Program-made: the position numbers and the translations under genes
Source of the DNA: Pseudaeromonas aegiceratis
Lineage (GTDB): Bacteria > Pseudomonadota > Gammaproteobacteria > Enterobacterales > Aeromonadaceae
Assembly (NCBI RefSeq): GCF_046254905.1
Contig: NZ_CP158016.1
Span: forward strand, 1,426,001 to 1,490,000
Reading direction: 5' to 3'
Length of the DNA stretch: 64,000 nt
Shown here: positions 56,046 to 63,116 of the stretch, in pieces
Layout of the letters: each line of letters starts with the position of its first letter
Position numbering within the stretch: the stretch's first letter is position 1
Notes under the pieces: model-generated
What the model was told of the DNA's origin: nothing
Databases searched by the model: none
Seen by the model: only the letters and a program-made list of their open reading frames with translations

Positions 56046-57095
56046 ATGAGTAAAAAATATCAAACGGAAGAGTTTATTGATGGTTTCGATGATGACATCG
56101 ATTCTGTCGTTCCATTTAGTGAAACGATAACCTCATATGGTGCAGATTTCCCTGTTGAGTCAATCGTGAGAAGAATTGAAGCTGGGGAGGTGTATGTTCC
56201 AGACTTTCAGAGAAAATACATATGGAAGAATGCAGAAGCGTCAAGGTTTATCGAATCTTTGCTTTTAGGTCTTCCTGTGCCTGGAGTTTTCTTGGCAAAA
56301 GATTTTGACGGCCGACACATGATAATTGATGGTCAACAAAGATTGCTGAGTATTTACTACTATGTTACTGGTGATTTTAAGTTAAGTGGTATTGGCGCGA
56401 TATTTAATGGCATGAAATATTCTGATTTGCCTGAAGAATACAAATATCGGTTAATGGACTCGATAATTCATGCAACCATTATCAGGCAAGATAATCAAAA
56501 TTACGAAAACTCAAGTATCTTCCATATTTTTGAAAGGCTAAACACTGGTGGAAAAGAGTTAGAGCCTCAGGAAATCAGAAATTGCATGTACCCTGGTGAG
56601 TTTCAGAGACTCCTGTCTGATATAAATGAGCTAGAATTGTGGAGATCAATCTATGGCCCACAAAGTTTGAGATATAAAGATCAAGAATTGATTCTCAGGT
56701 TCTTCGCGCTTTATTTTGATTCAGAAAACTATAGCCCACCAATGAAGTCATTTTTAAATCGATTTATGGGCATGAATAGGAAGCTGGATCAATTTGATGT
56801 AATGAATGCTAAGGATCTATTCATAGAAACTTTAAAAGTATTGAAGTCTGCGATTGGTGAAAAGCTATTTAGGCCATCGAAAAACTTTAACGCTGCAATA
56901 TTTGATGCAATAACATTTGGTCTTGCCAAACGACTAGAGCGTGGAAAAATAAATGATCTTGAAAAGGTTAAGCTTATTTATGAACAATTACTTGATGATG
57001 AACAGTTTAAGGTTGTCTCTTCCAGTAGCACAGCTTCGTCATCAAACTTACGCACACGTATAGAGATTTCAAAACAAGCCTTTGAGGAGGTTTGA
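56046..57095 (+). CDS. Cassette 1 gene A: DUF262 (GmrSD N-terminal-like) protein
   Basis: 349 aa. DUF262 motifs: VPDFQRKYIWKN (51-62), IIDGQQRLLS with DGQQR at 95-99, and FERLNTGGKELEPQEIRN (about 162-180). DUF262 has a ParB/Srx-like fold that uses nucleotides and is found in type IV restriction (GmrSD) and in DNA-phosphorothioate defence (SspE), where it is followed by a DUF1524 HNH nuclease. That nuclease domain is missing here, and the C-terminus is helical with a Ser-rich stretch. The nuclease partner may be the HEPN protein encoded two bases downstream. Strongly AT-rich, clearly transferred. Confidence 0.82.
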   Translation: MSKKYQTEEFIDGFDDDIDSVVPFSETITSYGADFPVESIVRRIEAGEVYVPDFQRKYIWKNAEASRFIESLLLGLPVPGVFLAKDFDGRHMIIDGQQRLLSIYYYVTGDFKLSGIGAIFNGMKYSDLPEEYKYRLMDSIIHATIIRQDNQNYENSSIFHIFERLNTGGKELEPQEIRNCMYPGEFQRLLSDINELELWRSIYGPQSLRYKDQELILRFFALYFDSENYSPPMKSFLNRFMGMNRKLDQFDVMNAKDLFIETLKVLKSAIGEKLFRPSKNFNAAIFDAITFGLAKRLERGKINDLEKVKLIYEQLLDDEQFKVVSSSSTASSSNLRTRIEISKQAFEEV

Positions 57096-57097
57096 TA

Positions 57098-57568
57098 ATG
57101 AGGCTTCGTGAGGTTGTTCAATACGAAAGTAAGTTAGATCATCTTTTTCAAACTGTAGAGAATATTAATGACTTTGAGATGCAGGCGCACTGGGCTAAGT
57201 ATCTTTGTGTTCTCTGTAGTGGATATGTAGAAAAGTCAGTAAGGCTACTTTACAGCGATTATGTACATAAAAGGTCATCACCACAGATAAGCAAGTTTGT
57301 AGGTAAAAAGCTTGGAAGTTTTCAGAATGCAAAGGTTGAGAAAATTATTGATTTAGCAAAAACATTCGATGATCAGTGGGCTAGAGAATTAGAAGATTTT
57401 TCACAAGGTCAAATTAAAGACGCTGTAAATAGTATTGTTTCCAACAGGCACAATATTGCACACGGTCAGGATACTCGAATCACAGTAGCTAGAGTTAAAG
57501 AATGGCATGTAGAGAGCAGAAAACTAATTGGAGTTATTGAAATTCATTGTGATGTCGCTGCAGCATAA
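57098..57568 (+). CDS. Cassette 1 gene B: HEPN-fold protein, probable RNase toxin or effector
   Basis: 156 aa from the ATG at 57098, preceded by AGGAGG seven bases upstream and two bases after the DUF262 stop codon, so the two are coupled. All-helical, with the HEPN motif R-X4-H at Arg117-His122 (SNRHNIAHGQ). The pattern resembles the MAE_28990/RiboL-PSP group of HEPN domains often seen beside DUF262 genes, though I could not confirm the family. HEPN proteins with this motif usually cut RNA in toxin-antitoxin and antiphage systems. The cassette end (attC 1) lies 3 bases after the stop. Confidence 0.72.
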   Translation: MRLREVVQYESKLDHLFQTVENINDFEMQAHWAKYLCVLCSGYVEKSVRLLYSDYVHKRSSPQISKFVGKKLGSFQNAKVEKIIDLAKTFDDQWARELEDFSQGQIKDAVNSIVSNRHNIAHGQDTRITVARVKEWHVESRKLIGVIEIHCDVAAA

Positions 57569-57571
57569 ATC

Positions 57572-57643
57572 ATCTAACAAGACGCTGCTGTTGGACAAAT
57601 TTTTCACTGCGCTCCAAATTTGCCGCAGAGTGCTGCGTTATGT
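57572..57643 (+). other. attC site 1
   Basis: Left box ATCTAAC (57572-57578), right box GTTATGT (57637-57643), inner arms including TTGGA/TCCAA and CTGC/GCAG. ATCTAAC is the complement of the GTTAGAT that opens cassette 1. Confidence 0.85.
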
Positions 57644-57661
57644 GCCTTGGAGGATTCAAAC

Positions 57662-57889
57662 ATGTGGAAAAGTGGTGGCACAGTTACGACTAAAATTGGA
57701 TATGTGAATCGTAACAACCAAAAAAATCATGGTTCACGTGGTGTCAGTGGTACTGATCATGGGCAAGTCTCTTACAAGCTTGAGTGCCTAAATCCAAATT
57801 GTGGCCATGTTTACGGTGCAAATGGCACTGATATTTTTCAGCGTAAATGTCCAAAGTGCCAAGGCGGAATTGATGGCATCGAGTTTTAA
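57662..57889 (+). CDS. Cassette 2: small zinc-ribbon protein
   Basis: 75 aa from the ATG at 57662, inside cassette 2. It opens MWKSGGTVTTKIGYVNRNNQ and carries two Cys pairs, CLNPNC and CPKC, about 23 residues apart, forming a probable zinc ribbon. The start resembles a family of small proteins of unknown function seen in many bacteria and in integrons (recalled, not checked). No ribosome-binding site better than GGAGG (about 10 bases upstream, inside TTGGAGGATTC) is visible. Confidence 0.65.
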   Translation: MWKSGGTVTTKIGYVNRNNQKNHGSRGVSGTDHGQVSYKLECLNPNCGHVYGANGTDIFQRKCPKCQGGIDGIEF

Positions 57890-57891
57890 GC

Positions 57892-57969
57892 ACATAACAA
57901 GGCCAAACAGCAGCGCGCACTGCGTGCGCTGGACCTCGTTTCACTCGGCCGCTGTTGGCGGCGTTAGCT
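57892..57969 (+). other. attC site 2
   Basis: Left box ACATAAC (57892-57898), right box GTTAGCT (57963-57969), inner arms GGCCAAACAGC/GCTGTTGGC with one extra base. ACATAAC matches the opening GTTATGT of cassette 2. Confidence 0.9.
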
Positions 57970-57988
57970 AATAGTTGAGTTAGCACAC

Positions 57989-58936
57989 ATGAGAAGTAAA
58001 AAAAGAAGCATTATTGAGCCACTCAGCCCCATCATCATCCCGGAACATAAATCTTACTGGGCCACTCATTTTTATAGCATTCTAAAATGCATGGATTGTC
58101 ATAAAAACTTAAAATGGTCACCACGTAGATTCCAGGAATTTCCAATATGGTCATTAAGTTTATTGCGAGGGAATTTACCAATAAATTTTTTTGAATATAT
58201 TGAATCATATATAAAAAACTGGGGATTTCAATATTTTATAACTTGCTTATTCAACCAAAAAGTAGGATCTCATATAATTATTGAACTAATAGAGAGATTA
58301 GAAGACCTTTATGGTGTGTGTTTTAATAAAGATCTTGATTTGTTCTCCTTTCATGTTTCTGGCATAGATTCATCTCTAAGTGACGACTTAAATAACAGAT
58401 TTGCTGATGTTTTTCCATTCACAGCAAGAGATATGAATTCTCACGATTTGATTTATTATTCTGATTTATGTTTAATTCTTGATAGTTCAATACAACATTC
58501 TCCTGTTGGCATTTTTGGTGAAGTAGAAGGTATATATGGTTCACACTTCAGAAGTGCCCGTTATTGGAGCAAAAAAGATGAATTGTGCGTATTCGGCATA
58601 GGTGTTGTTGATGGGAAACAAAAATTAATTTATTTCGAAGAATCAAACTTCAATGGCATCCCTCGAGTCCACTTGATGTTTGAACGTTCTCATTTTATAT
58701 TAGATGATTATTTAAAAGTGTTGAGTTGTTTAAATTGGTTGTTTATGAATGGCCCACATAGAAAATATCCATCAGTTTCTGATGAATTTGACTTTTTTGT
58801 ACAACAAATTTCAAATAAATGGTCCAACCCAATTCAAGACGTATTTTCTTTTCTTGAACGCTTCATTTCAGGTTCTGAACTAGTTGGTTTTAATGATGGC
58901 AAATTAAATATCATCACGGACATTCAAACAAACTAG
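57989..58936 (+). CDS. Cassette 3: unrecognised 315-aa protein
   Basis: 315 aa, no family recognised. Features: a CMDC pair near residue 35, a Trp/Phe-rich hydrophobic N-terminal half without clear membrane spans, a central acidic segment with IFGEVEGIYGSHFRSARYW (about 174-192) and a C-terminal FLERFISGSEL. The E-V-E-x(n)-Y/R pattern is weakly like nuclease or hydrolase cores but this is not enough to assign one. Very AT-rich with no signal peptide. The TAG stop overlaps the attC 3 left box. Confidence 0.6.
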   Translation: MRSKKRSIIEPLSPIIIPEHKSYWATHFYSILKCMDCHKNLKWSPRRFQEFPIWSLSLLRGNLPINFFEYIESYIKNWGFQYFITCLFNQKVGSHIIIELIERLEDLYGVCFNKDLDLFSFHVSGIDSSLSDDLNNRFADVFPFTARDMNSHDLIYYSDLCLILDSSIQHSPVGIFGEVEGIYGSHFRSARYWSKKDELCVFGIGVVDGKQKLIYFEESNFNGIPRVHLMFERSHFILDDYLKVLSCLNWLFMNGPHRKYPSVSDEFDFFVQQISNKWSNPIQDVFSFLERFISGSELVGFNDGKLNIITDIQTN

Positions 58937-58994
58937 CTAACAAAAACTTGAAACTGGACGGCACTACGTGCCGTCATTTAAGTAAAAGTTAGGG
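58935..58994 (+). other. attC site 3 (textbook 60-bp form)
   Basis: Left box AGCTAAC (58935-58941), right box GTTAGGG (58988-58994). Inner arms ACTTGAAA/TTTAAGT with one extrahelical G, and an 8-bp central stem GACGGCAC/GTGCCGTC around TAC. The best attC in the array. Confidence 0.93.
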
Positions 58995-59002
58995 TGCAGA
59001 TC

Positions 59003-59284
59003 ATGCCCACGGTGCGCTTGCTTTTCATCTCATTCATCGGCGGTGGCGCGGCACTGCTGCTCGAATACTTGCTCGCGCGCTTTATCTCTTTTCTGGGCAT
59101 CGTGTTTTGGTTTTCCACAATCATTGGACTCTCTATCTTGGAAGACTGGGGGTTGCCTACCCTTCAAAGCTCGTCCGATGGGTGGCCGATGGCAACTATT
59201 TTCGGAGTAATTGTGTCCGCCGTAGCGTGGTGGCTATTCTGGTCGTCCGTTCTGGCTTTCATTCTCTGGCGAAAGTACCGCTAG
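59003..59284 (+). CDS. Cassette 4: small membrane protein
   Basis: 93 aa from the ATG at 59003. Three hydrophobic stretches (about 5-20, 25-42 and 65-90) mark it as an inner-membrane protein: RLLFISFIGGGAALLLEYLL, SFLGIVFWFSTIIGLSI and FGVIVSAVAWWLFWSSVLAF. It ends with basic RKYR. No family recognised. Its coding sequence is less AT-rich than that of the other cassettes, hinting at a different donor. Confidence 0.6.
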   Translation: MPTVRLLFISFIGGGAALLLEYLLARFISFLGIVFWFSTIIGLSILEDWGLPTLQSSSDGWPMATIFGVIVSAVAWWLFWSSVLAFILWRKYR

Positions 59285-59305
59285 CAAGCAAGGGGCGGTT
59301 ATGCC

Positions 59306-59395
59306 CCCTAACACTGCGGTCAAGGCCGCTCCCTTCGGTCGCTGGACGCTGCGCGATAAAGGGCTGCGCAGCGCCACTTACCTTCGATGTTATGT
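59306..59395 (+). other. attC site 4
   Basis: Left box CCCTAAC (59306-59312), right box GTTATGT (59389-59395), inner arms GGTCAAG/CTTACC with one extra base and a long GC stem around CGCTGCGC/GCGCAGCG. CCCTAAC matches the opening GTTAGGG of cassette 4. Confidence 0.85.
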
Positions 59396-59418
59396 TTACA
59401 CCACGCTATGGAGTTTGT

Positions 59419-59985
59419 TTGAAAATAATATTAGTAAGGCATGGGAAGCCAACAGCAAGCGATAATTCAATAGTTGATGCGGTTGGTTTTGCCAGATGGG
59501 TTAGAAAATATAATCATTCATTAGTTCATTCTAGTAGCCTACCATCGGAATATTTACGAAAGAAAACCATCGGAAGTTATACAATTTCAAGTGATTTAAA
59601 TCGAGCGAAACACTCTGCTGAGTTATGCTCAGGCAAAGCGCCAGATTTGGTACTGAGGGAACTGAGGGGAATGGATATTCCAAGGTTGAAATTACCTTCT
59701 TCTATATCAGTTGACAATTGGCTTGTCATTTCGAGACTTTGTTGGTTTTTAGGCGTGTCGGGTAGGAGTGAATCATTTAGAGTTGGTCGCCATAGAGTAT
59801 TATCAGCGGTTGATTTACTTTTAGAACAAGTTCAGAAAAACGGTGATATAACCGTATTTGGCCATGGACTAATAAATAGTTTTATAGCTAAAGAATTGCA
59901 GCGCAGAGGTTGGTGTCTCCAGAAAAAGAGTAAAGGTTTTTGGGGCGCAACAGAACTAGTAAACATAACAAAGCGCAGCAATTGA
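59419..59985 (+). CDS. Cassette 5: histidine phosphatase family protein
   Basis: 188 aa from a TTG at 59419, chosen because GGAG lies five bases upstream and the protein then begins (M)KIILVRHGKP, the usual start for this family; an ATG at 59392 overlapping the attC right box would add nine residues. Catalytic pattern: RHG near residue 7, SSDLNRAKHSAE (Arg and Glu) and FGHGLI (second His) near 155. The phosphoglycerate-mutase-like fold removes phosphate from small molecules or proteins; the substrate is unknown. The reading frame continues 16 bases past the attC 5 left box. Confidence 0.72.
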   Translation: MKIILVRHGKPTASDNSIVDAVGFARWVRKYNHSLVHSSSLPSEYLRKKTIGSYTISSDLNRAKHSAELCSGKAPDLVLRELRGMDIPRLKLPSSISVDNWLVISRLCWFLGVSGRSESFRVGRHRVLSAVDLLLEQVQKNGDITVFGHGLINSFIAKELQRRGWCLQKKSKGFWGATELVNITKRSN

Positions 59986-60055
59986 CCTGGCAATGTCATG
60001 CATTTTGCAGAGCATATGACGCGCCAGTGCTCTGCAGCTGTGCTTCGCGATATGC
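59963..60055 (+). other. attC site 5 (right box mutated)
   Basis: Left box ACATAAC (59963-59969), inside the 3' end of the phosphatase gene. Inner arms AAGCGCAGC/GCTGTGCTT. The right box GATATGC (60049-60055) departs from GTT by one base. Confidence 0.75.
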
Positions 60056-60073
60056 GCCACTAGGATTGAATGG

Positions 60074-60457
60074 ATGATTAAAGAACTATTTACAACTGAT
60101 GTATATGTAAAGGTCAGAAGAAATAGATTTGAGGCTAAAAATTTGTCCACGGGAAGTGGGTGGGAAAGCTCAAATACTCAAGAACCATTTACTACAGATC
60201 GGCTTTTGGTGGGTCAGTTTTCGGCGGCTGAGCCTGTGTTATTAAAATTAACAAAAGAAATACAGCCAAAGTCACTATTCAAAAAACGTTCTAAGGTAGT
60301 CATCCAGCCTATGGAAATGGGCGATGGCGGTTTGTCAGAAGTAGTAGAACGCATATTTCGCGAGCTAGCTTTAGGCGCCGGAGCCATTAAAGTTATATTG
60401 CATATAGGTAAAGAACTAAGTGATAGTGAAGCGCGGGACATGCTAAATGGCGCATAA
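60074..60457 (+). CDS. Cassette 6: unrecognised 127-aa protein
   Basis: 127 aa. Segments FTTDRLLVGQFSAAEPVLLKL, KVVIQPMEMGDGGLSEVVERIF and RELALGAGAIKVILHIG split around the middle suggest a compact alpha/beta protein; I recall similar short proteins sometimes labelled MreB-like, but the match is not reliable. No signal or membrane segment. The stop codon TAA is provided by the attC 6 left box GCATAAC. Confidence 0.55.
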   Translation: MIKELFTTDVYVKVRRNRFEAKNLSTGSGWESSNTQEPFTTDRLLVGQFSAAEPVLLKLTKEIQPKSLFKKRSKVVIQPMEMGDGGLSEVVERIFRELALGAGAIKVILHIGKELSDSEARDMLNGA

Positions 60458-60553
60458 CAAACCGCGACAGTTGGACTCAACTAAGGTTGTCATAAAATTT
60501 TCTGGCGCAAATTTACCGCCCGTTCTATCTCGCCGCTGGGTCGGGCGTTCTGC
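60452..60553 (+). other. attC site 6
   Basis: Left box GCATAAC (60452-60458), complementary to the mutated opening of cassette 6 except at one base. Right box probably GTTCTGC (60547-60553), with GTTAATC (60555-60561) as an alternative. Inner arms are poorly matched. Confidence 0.6.
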
Positions 60554-60562
60554 AGTTAATCA

Positions 60563-60859
60563 ATGAGTAAAATGCTCAACTTATCATTGCTGATTCAAGT
60601 GTTGTTGATTGGCTCCTTTCTCGTTTTTAATTGGCAAGCAGAGCAAGCCATGGATAAGTCGGGAATTGGTAATGTTGAAGAGTGGAGCCATCTAAACCAT
60701 TTGGCGGGCATTTCCATCAACTGCCTAGCCATCTGCTGGATTTCAACTTTTATCCTTATTTTATCTGGTCGGTGCATTCAATCAAAACAGGCTAAATTAA
60801 CCATCGCGTTACCACCATTGATTTTTATTGTTTGCTGGGTGGGCTCGTTTTTAATTTGA
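60563..60859 (+). CDS. Cassette 7: small membrane protein
   Basis: 98 aa with three hydrophobic segments (about 5-23, 46-66 and 79-97; for example LSLLIQVLLIGSFLVFNW and LPPLIFIVCWVGSFLI). No family recognised. It is the last gene in the array; the possible site after it (GCATTAC at 60863-60869) is degenerate and no right box is visible. Confidence 0.55.
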   Translation: MSKMLNLSLLIQVLLIGSFLVFNWQAEQAMDKSGIGNVEEWSHLNHLAGISINCLAICWISTFILILSGRCIQSKQAKLTIALPPLIFIVCWVGSFLI

Positions 60860-61053
60860 AATGCATTACAAATAGTTTAAGCCGCTCGCTTCGCCCTCTG
60901 AGGTGAACATAATTTTACGGGTTGCAACTTGGATTTTATGTGTTCATGAGGGTGGTTGATAGCCAGATTTACTGGCGCAGGATCATGTTGAATAAATTCA
61001 GGTGATGTTTTCCACTATACTTATTAACATGCTCTCACACATGATGAGTGAAA
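60860..61053. other. Junction between cassette array and chromosome
   Basis: This 194-base gap holds a degenerate left attC box (GCATTAC, 60863-60869) and otherwise nothing I can name. Base composition changes from AT-rich to the GC-rich background over the following kilobase. Confidence 0.5.
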
Positions 61054-61395
61054 ATGCCAAACACTAACGATTTTAGCAATAACAAGATTCATCTCTCAGT
61101 TCTCTGTCGTGTGGAACCCGGGTGTCTAGGCCCTGATGGGAAGTTTTTTATTGAAGACTTCTGCGCCTTTGCAAATGAAGCGTTCAACCGTGTTCTGGAC
61201 GAACCGGTCGATTGGTTCTTTGTGCCGCGGCACGATAAATCTCTGCCGGAGATCCAGTATCAATACACGGGGCGAAATCTATCCCGAGACATGGCCAAAC
61301 AATTGTTATCCTTTAGAGCGATTGATATAGATGAACTTGAAGAGTCGCTGAACGAGCAACTCTCCGATCTAATCGATCAATTTCTAGCGCGATGA
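61054..61395 (+). CDS. Hypothetical protein
   Basis: 113 aa from the ATG at 61054; a GTG two codons upstream is possible. Acidic, soluble, with HLSVLCRVEPGCLGPDGKFFIEDFC and a C-terminal acidic helix DIDELEESLNEQLSDLIDQFL. No family recognised. Base composition is intermediate between the array and the chromosome. Confidence 0.6.
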   Translation: MPNTNDFSNNKIHLSVLCRVEPGCLGPDGKFFIEDFCAFANEAFNRVLDEPVDWFFVPRHDKSLPEIQYQYTGRNLSRDMAKQLLSFRAIDIDELEESLNEQLSDLIDQFLAR

Positions 61396-61457
61396 GTCAT
61401 GGTGCCTGTGCTCACTATACTTAAGTCACCACGCCATGGGTTATCGAGGAGGCACTT

Positions 61458-61652
61458 ATGAACACTTGCTGTTCCATCTCGGATCGGTCCACCTGGGCCA
61501 TTGGCGGGGGTGTTCTGCTTGGCCTGGGGGTTGGGCTGATCGTACTGCCACTTTCCGCCTTGGCCTTCGTGGGTTCGCTGGTGGCGGGCATAGGTATCGG
61601 TCTCATCATCACCGCCATCTTGTCCAGCTGTCGCCAGGGGGGCAACGGCTAG
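61458..61652 (+). CDS. Small membrane protein
   Basis: 64 aa with a GGAGG site seven bases before the ATG. Two hydrophobic segments (WAIGGGVLLGLGVGLIVLPL and ALAFVGSLVAGIGIGLIITA), Gly-rich, with a Cys pair near each end. Function unknown. A 13-bp terminator hairpin follows. Confidence 0.7.
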   Translation: MNTCCSISDRSTWAIGGGVLLGLGVGLIVLPLSALAFVGSLVAGIGIGLIITAILSSCRQGGNG

Positions 61653-61676
61653 TCGGCGTTCCTGTGTATCAAGTGT

Positions 61677-61713
61677 GCGTACCGGCTGCCAGTGTGCAGC
61701 CGGTACGCGTTTA
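61677..61713 (+). terminator. Terminator after the small membrane protein gene
   Basis: A 13-bp perfect stem (61677-61689 with 61696-61708), six-base loop, then GTTTATT. Confidence 0.75.
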
Positions 61714-61761
61714 TTCGGGCCTGAGGTCATGGGGCCGGGAACAAGAAGTAAGGATCAAGGG

Positions 61762-62100
61762 ATGAGAAACTGGGGCTGGGCGCTGTTGCTGCTGCTGGCG
61801 GCTTGCAGCAAGCCACTGCCGAAGGAGAAATGGGACTATGTGGGGGAGTGGCGCAGTTCGCAGATGACGCTGCTGATCCTGAGCGATGGCATTGTCGCCT
61901 ATAAGCGCTTGAAAAAGGGTGGCGCCGTCTCTATCAATGCCCCGTTGCGCGCCTTCGAAGGGGATGACTTTGAGGTGGGGGCCTGGCCCTTCACCACCAC
62001 CTTCGTGGTGACGGAGCCGCCCCATGTGGTGGACGGTCACTGGCAGATGGTGGTGGATGGGGTGCGGCTGACCAAGCAGGGCGCCATCTCATCCATTTAG
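61762..62100 (+). CDS. Small lipoprotein of unknown function
   Basis: 112 aa from the ATG at 61762 (AAGGA upstream). Signal peptide with lipobox LLAAC (Cys17, in LLLLLAACSK) predicts lipidation and outer- or inner-membrane anchoring facing the periplasm. The mature part, VGEWRSSQMTLLILSDGIVAYKRLKKG, resembles a small beta-barrel-like domain. No family assigned. Confidence 0.68.
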   Translation: MRNWGWALLLLLAACSKPLPKEKWDYVGEWRSSQMTLLILSDGIVAYKRLKKGGAVSINAPLRAFEGDDFEVGAWPFTTTFVVTEPPHVVDGHWQMVVDGVRLTKQGAISSI

Positions 62101-62156
62101 CCTGGCCCCGAGGATTGCAACACAATGCCTCATCACGAGAGATATACGAGGACACT

Positions 62157-62507
62157 ATGCACCTGGATGACATGACCGACACCGAGCTGTGGACCCTGGC
62201 CGATGCCATGATGGACAATCTGATGGCGGCCTCGACGGCCATCGATCATGCCGGGCACACCCGCGATTTTACCCCCCGCCTGAAAAACCTGGTGACGCCA
62301 GAATATCTGCAGCAGGTCTGCCGCCAGTATCAGCAGGAGAAAGGCTTTTTTACCCAGCGGTCGCCGGTCGCCCTGTTTCGGCGGCCGGACTCGGTGGCCT
62401 TTGTCTGGCGACAGGGGTTCAGCCGCGTCGCCGGTGACTATGTGGCCGAGCTGGTGTTGGTCCACGCCGACGAAGGGTGGCTTATCGATCATGTGATGGT
62501 GTTTTAG
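62157..62507 (+). CDS. Hypothetical protein
   Basis: 116 aa from the ATG at 62157 (CGAGGA upstream). It begins MHLDDMTDTELW and ends ELVLVHADEGWLIDHVMVF, a pattern like small SnoaL/NTF2-type folds, but this is only a guess. No signal peptide. It lies between two lipoprotein genes on the same strand. Confidence 0.6.
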   Translation: MHLDDMTDTELWTLADAMMDNLMAASTAIDHAGHTRDFTPRLKNLVTPEYLQQVCRQYQQEKGFFTQRSPVALFRRPDSVAFVWRQGFSRVAGDYVAELVLVHADEGWLIDHVMVF

Positions 62508-62603
62508 TCGGGCCTGTGGCGATCATCGGGTCTTGGTTGATGCCAAGGGCGGGGCTTGCCCGCCGGGTCCAAGGATAACGCCGCTTGTGTAGGAGTGCGC
62601 CGT

Positions 62604-63116
62604 ATGAAGTGGTTGAGTGGTTTGCTGTGCCTGTGGTCGCTCACCGGCTGTGTGGGGATGCCGGAGGGGGTGACGCCGGTATCGGGGTTTGAGCTGTCCC
62701 GCTATCTGGGGACCTGGCACGAGGTGGCGCGGCTGGATCACCGCTTCGAGCGCGGCCTGAGCCAGGTGACGGCCCAGTACAGCCTGGGGGAGGATGGCGG
62801 CGTGCGGGTCATCAACCGTGGGTATGACGCCGCAGCGGGCCGCTGGCGGCAGGCCGAGGGGCGGGCCTATTTCGTGCAGGCGCCCGATACGGCTTATCTC
62901 AAGGTATCCTTCTTCGGCCCCTTCTATGGCAGCTATGTGGTGTTCGAGCTGGACCAAGCAGGGTATGACTACGCCTTCGTCAGTGGCCCCAACCATGATT
63001 ACCTCTGGCTGCTGGCCCGGTCACCCCAGGTGAGCGAGGCGCTGCGGGCGCGCTTCGTTAATCGGGCCCGCGAGTTGGGCTTTGCCACTGAGGATCTGCT
63101 CTGGGCCCAGCCATAA
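62604..63116 (+). CDS. blc: Lipocalin family lipoprotein Blc
   Basis: 170 aa from the ATG at 62604. Lipobox LTGC at Cys16 after a short hydrophobic signal. The lipocalin motif GTWHEVARLDHRFERGL (GxW, about 36-52) and the closing DYAFVSGPNHDYLWLLAR and GFATEDLLW match bacterial lipocalins (Blc). These outer-membrane-anchored proteins bind lysophospholipids and other lipids. TAGGAG lies upstream. Confidence 0.9.
   Translation: MKWLSGLLCLWSLTGCVGMPEGVTPVSGFELSRYLGTWHEVARLDHRFERGLSQVTAQYSLGEDGGVRVINRGYDAAAGRWRQAEGRAYFVQAPDTAYLKVSFFGPFYGSYVVFELDQAGYDYAFVSGPNHDYLWLLARSPQVSEALRARFVNRARELGFATEDLLWAQP

Larger units (their letters stand above)
55952..60869 (+). mobile_element. Integron-type gene cassette array without a visible integrase
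   Basis: Seven cassettes, all reading rightward, are separated by sites with attC structure: a left 7-mer ending AAC, imperfect inverted inner arms and a right 7-mer starting GTT. In each of the first five cassettes the start 7-mer is the exact complement of that cassette's own end 7-mer, as recombination by an integron integrase would leave. Codon use is far more AT-rich than in the flanking chromosome. No tyrosine recombinase gene and no attI is visible within the window, so this fits a cluster of attC sites lacking an integrase, unless the integrase is elsewhere. Confidence 0.88.

Noticed and set aside
57989..58936. Cassette 3 protein as a PD-(D/E)XK nuclease
   Set aside because: The EVE-containing block lacks the spaced Asp and Lys needed. 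Too weak to assign.
59956..60150. Minus-strand 64-codon frame across attC 5
   Set aside because: It lies mostly over the recombination site and its stem arms, has no ribosome-binding site and no family resemblance.
60074..60457. Cassette 6 protein as an MreB-like cell-shape protein
   Set aside because: The resemblance is a vague memory of annotations; the ATPase motifs of MreB/actin proteins are not present.
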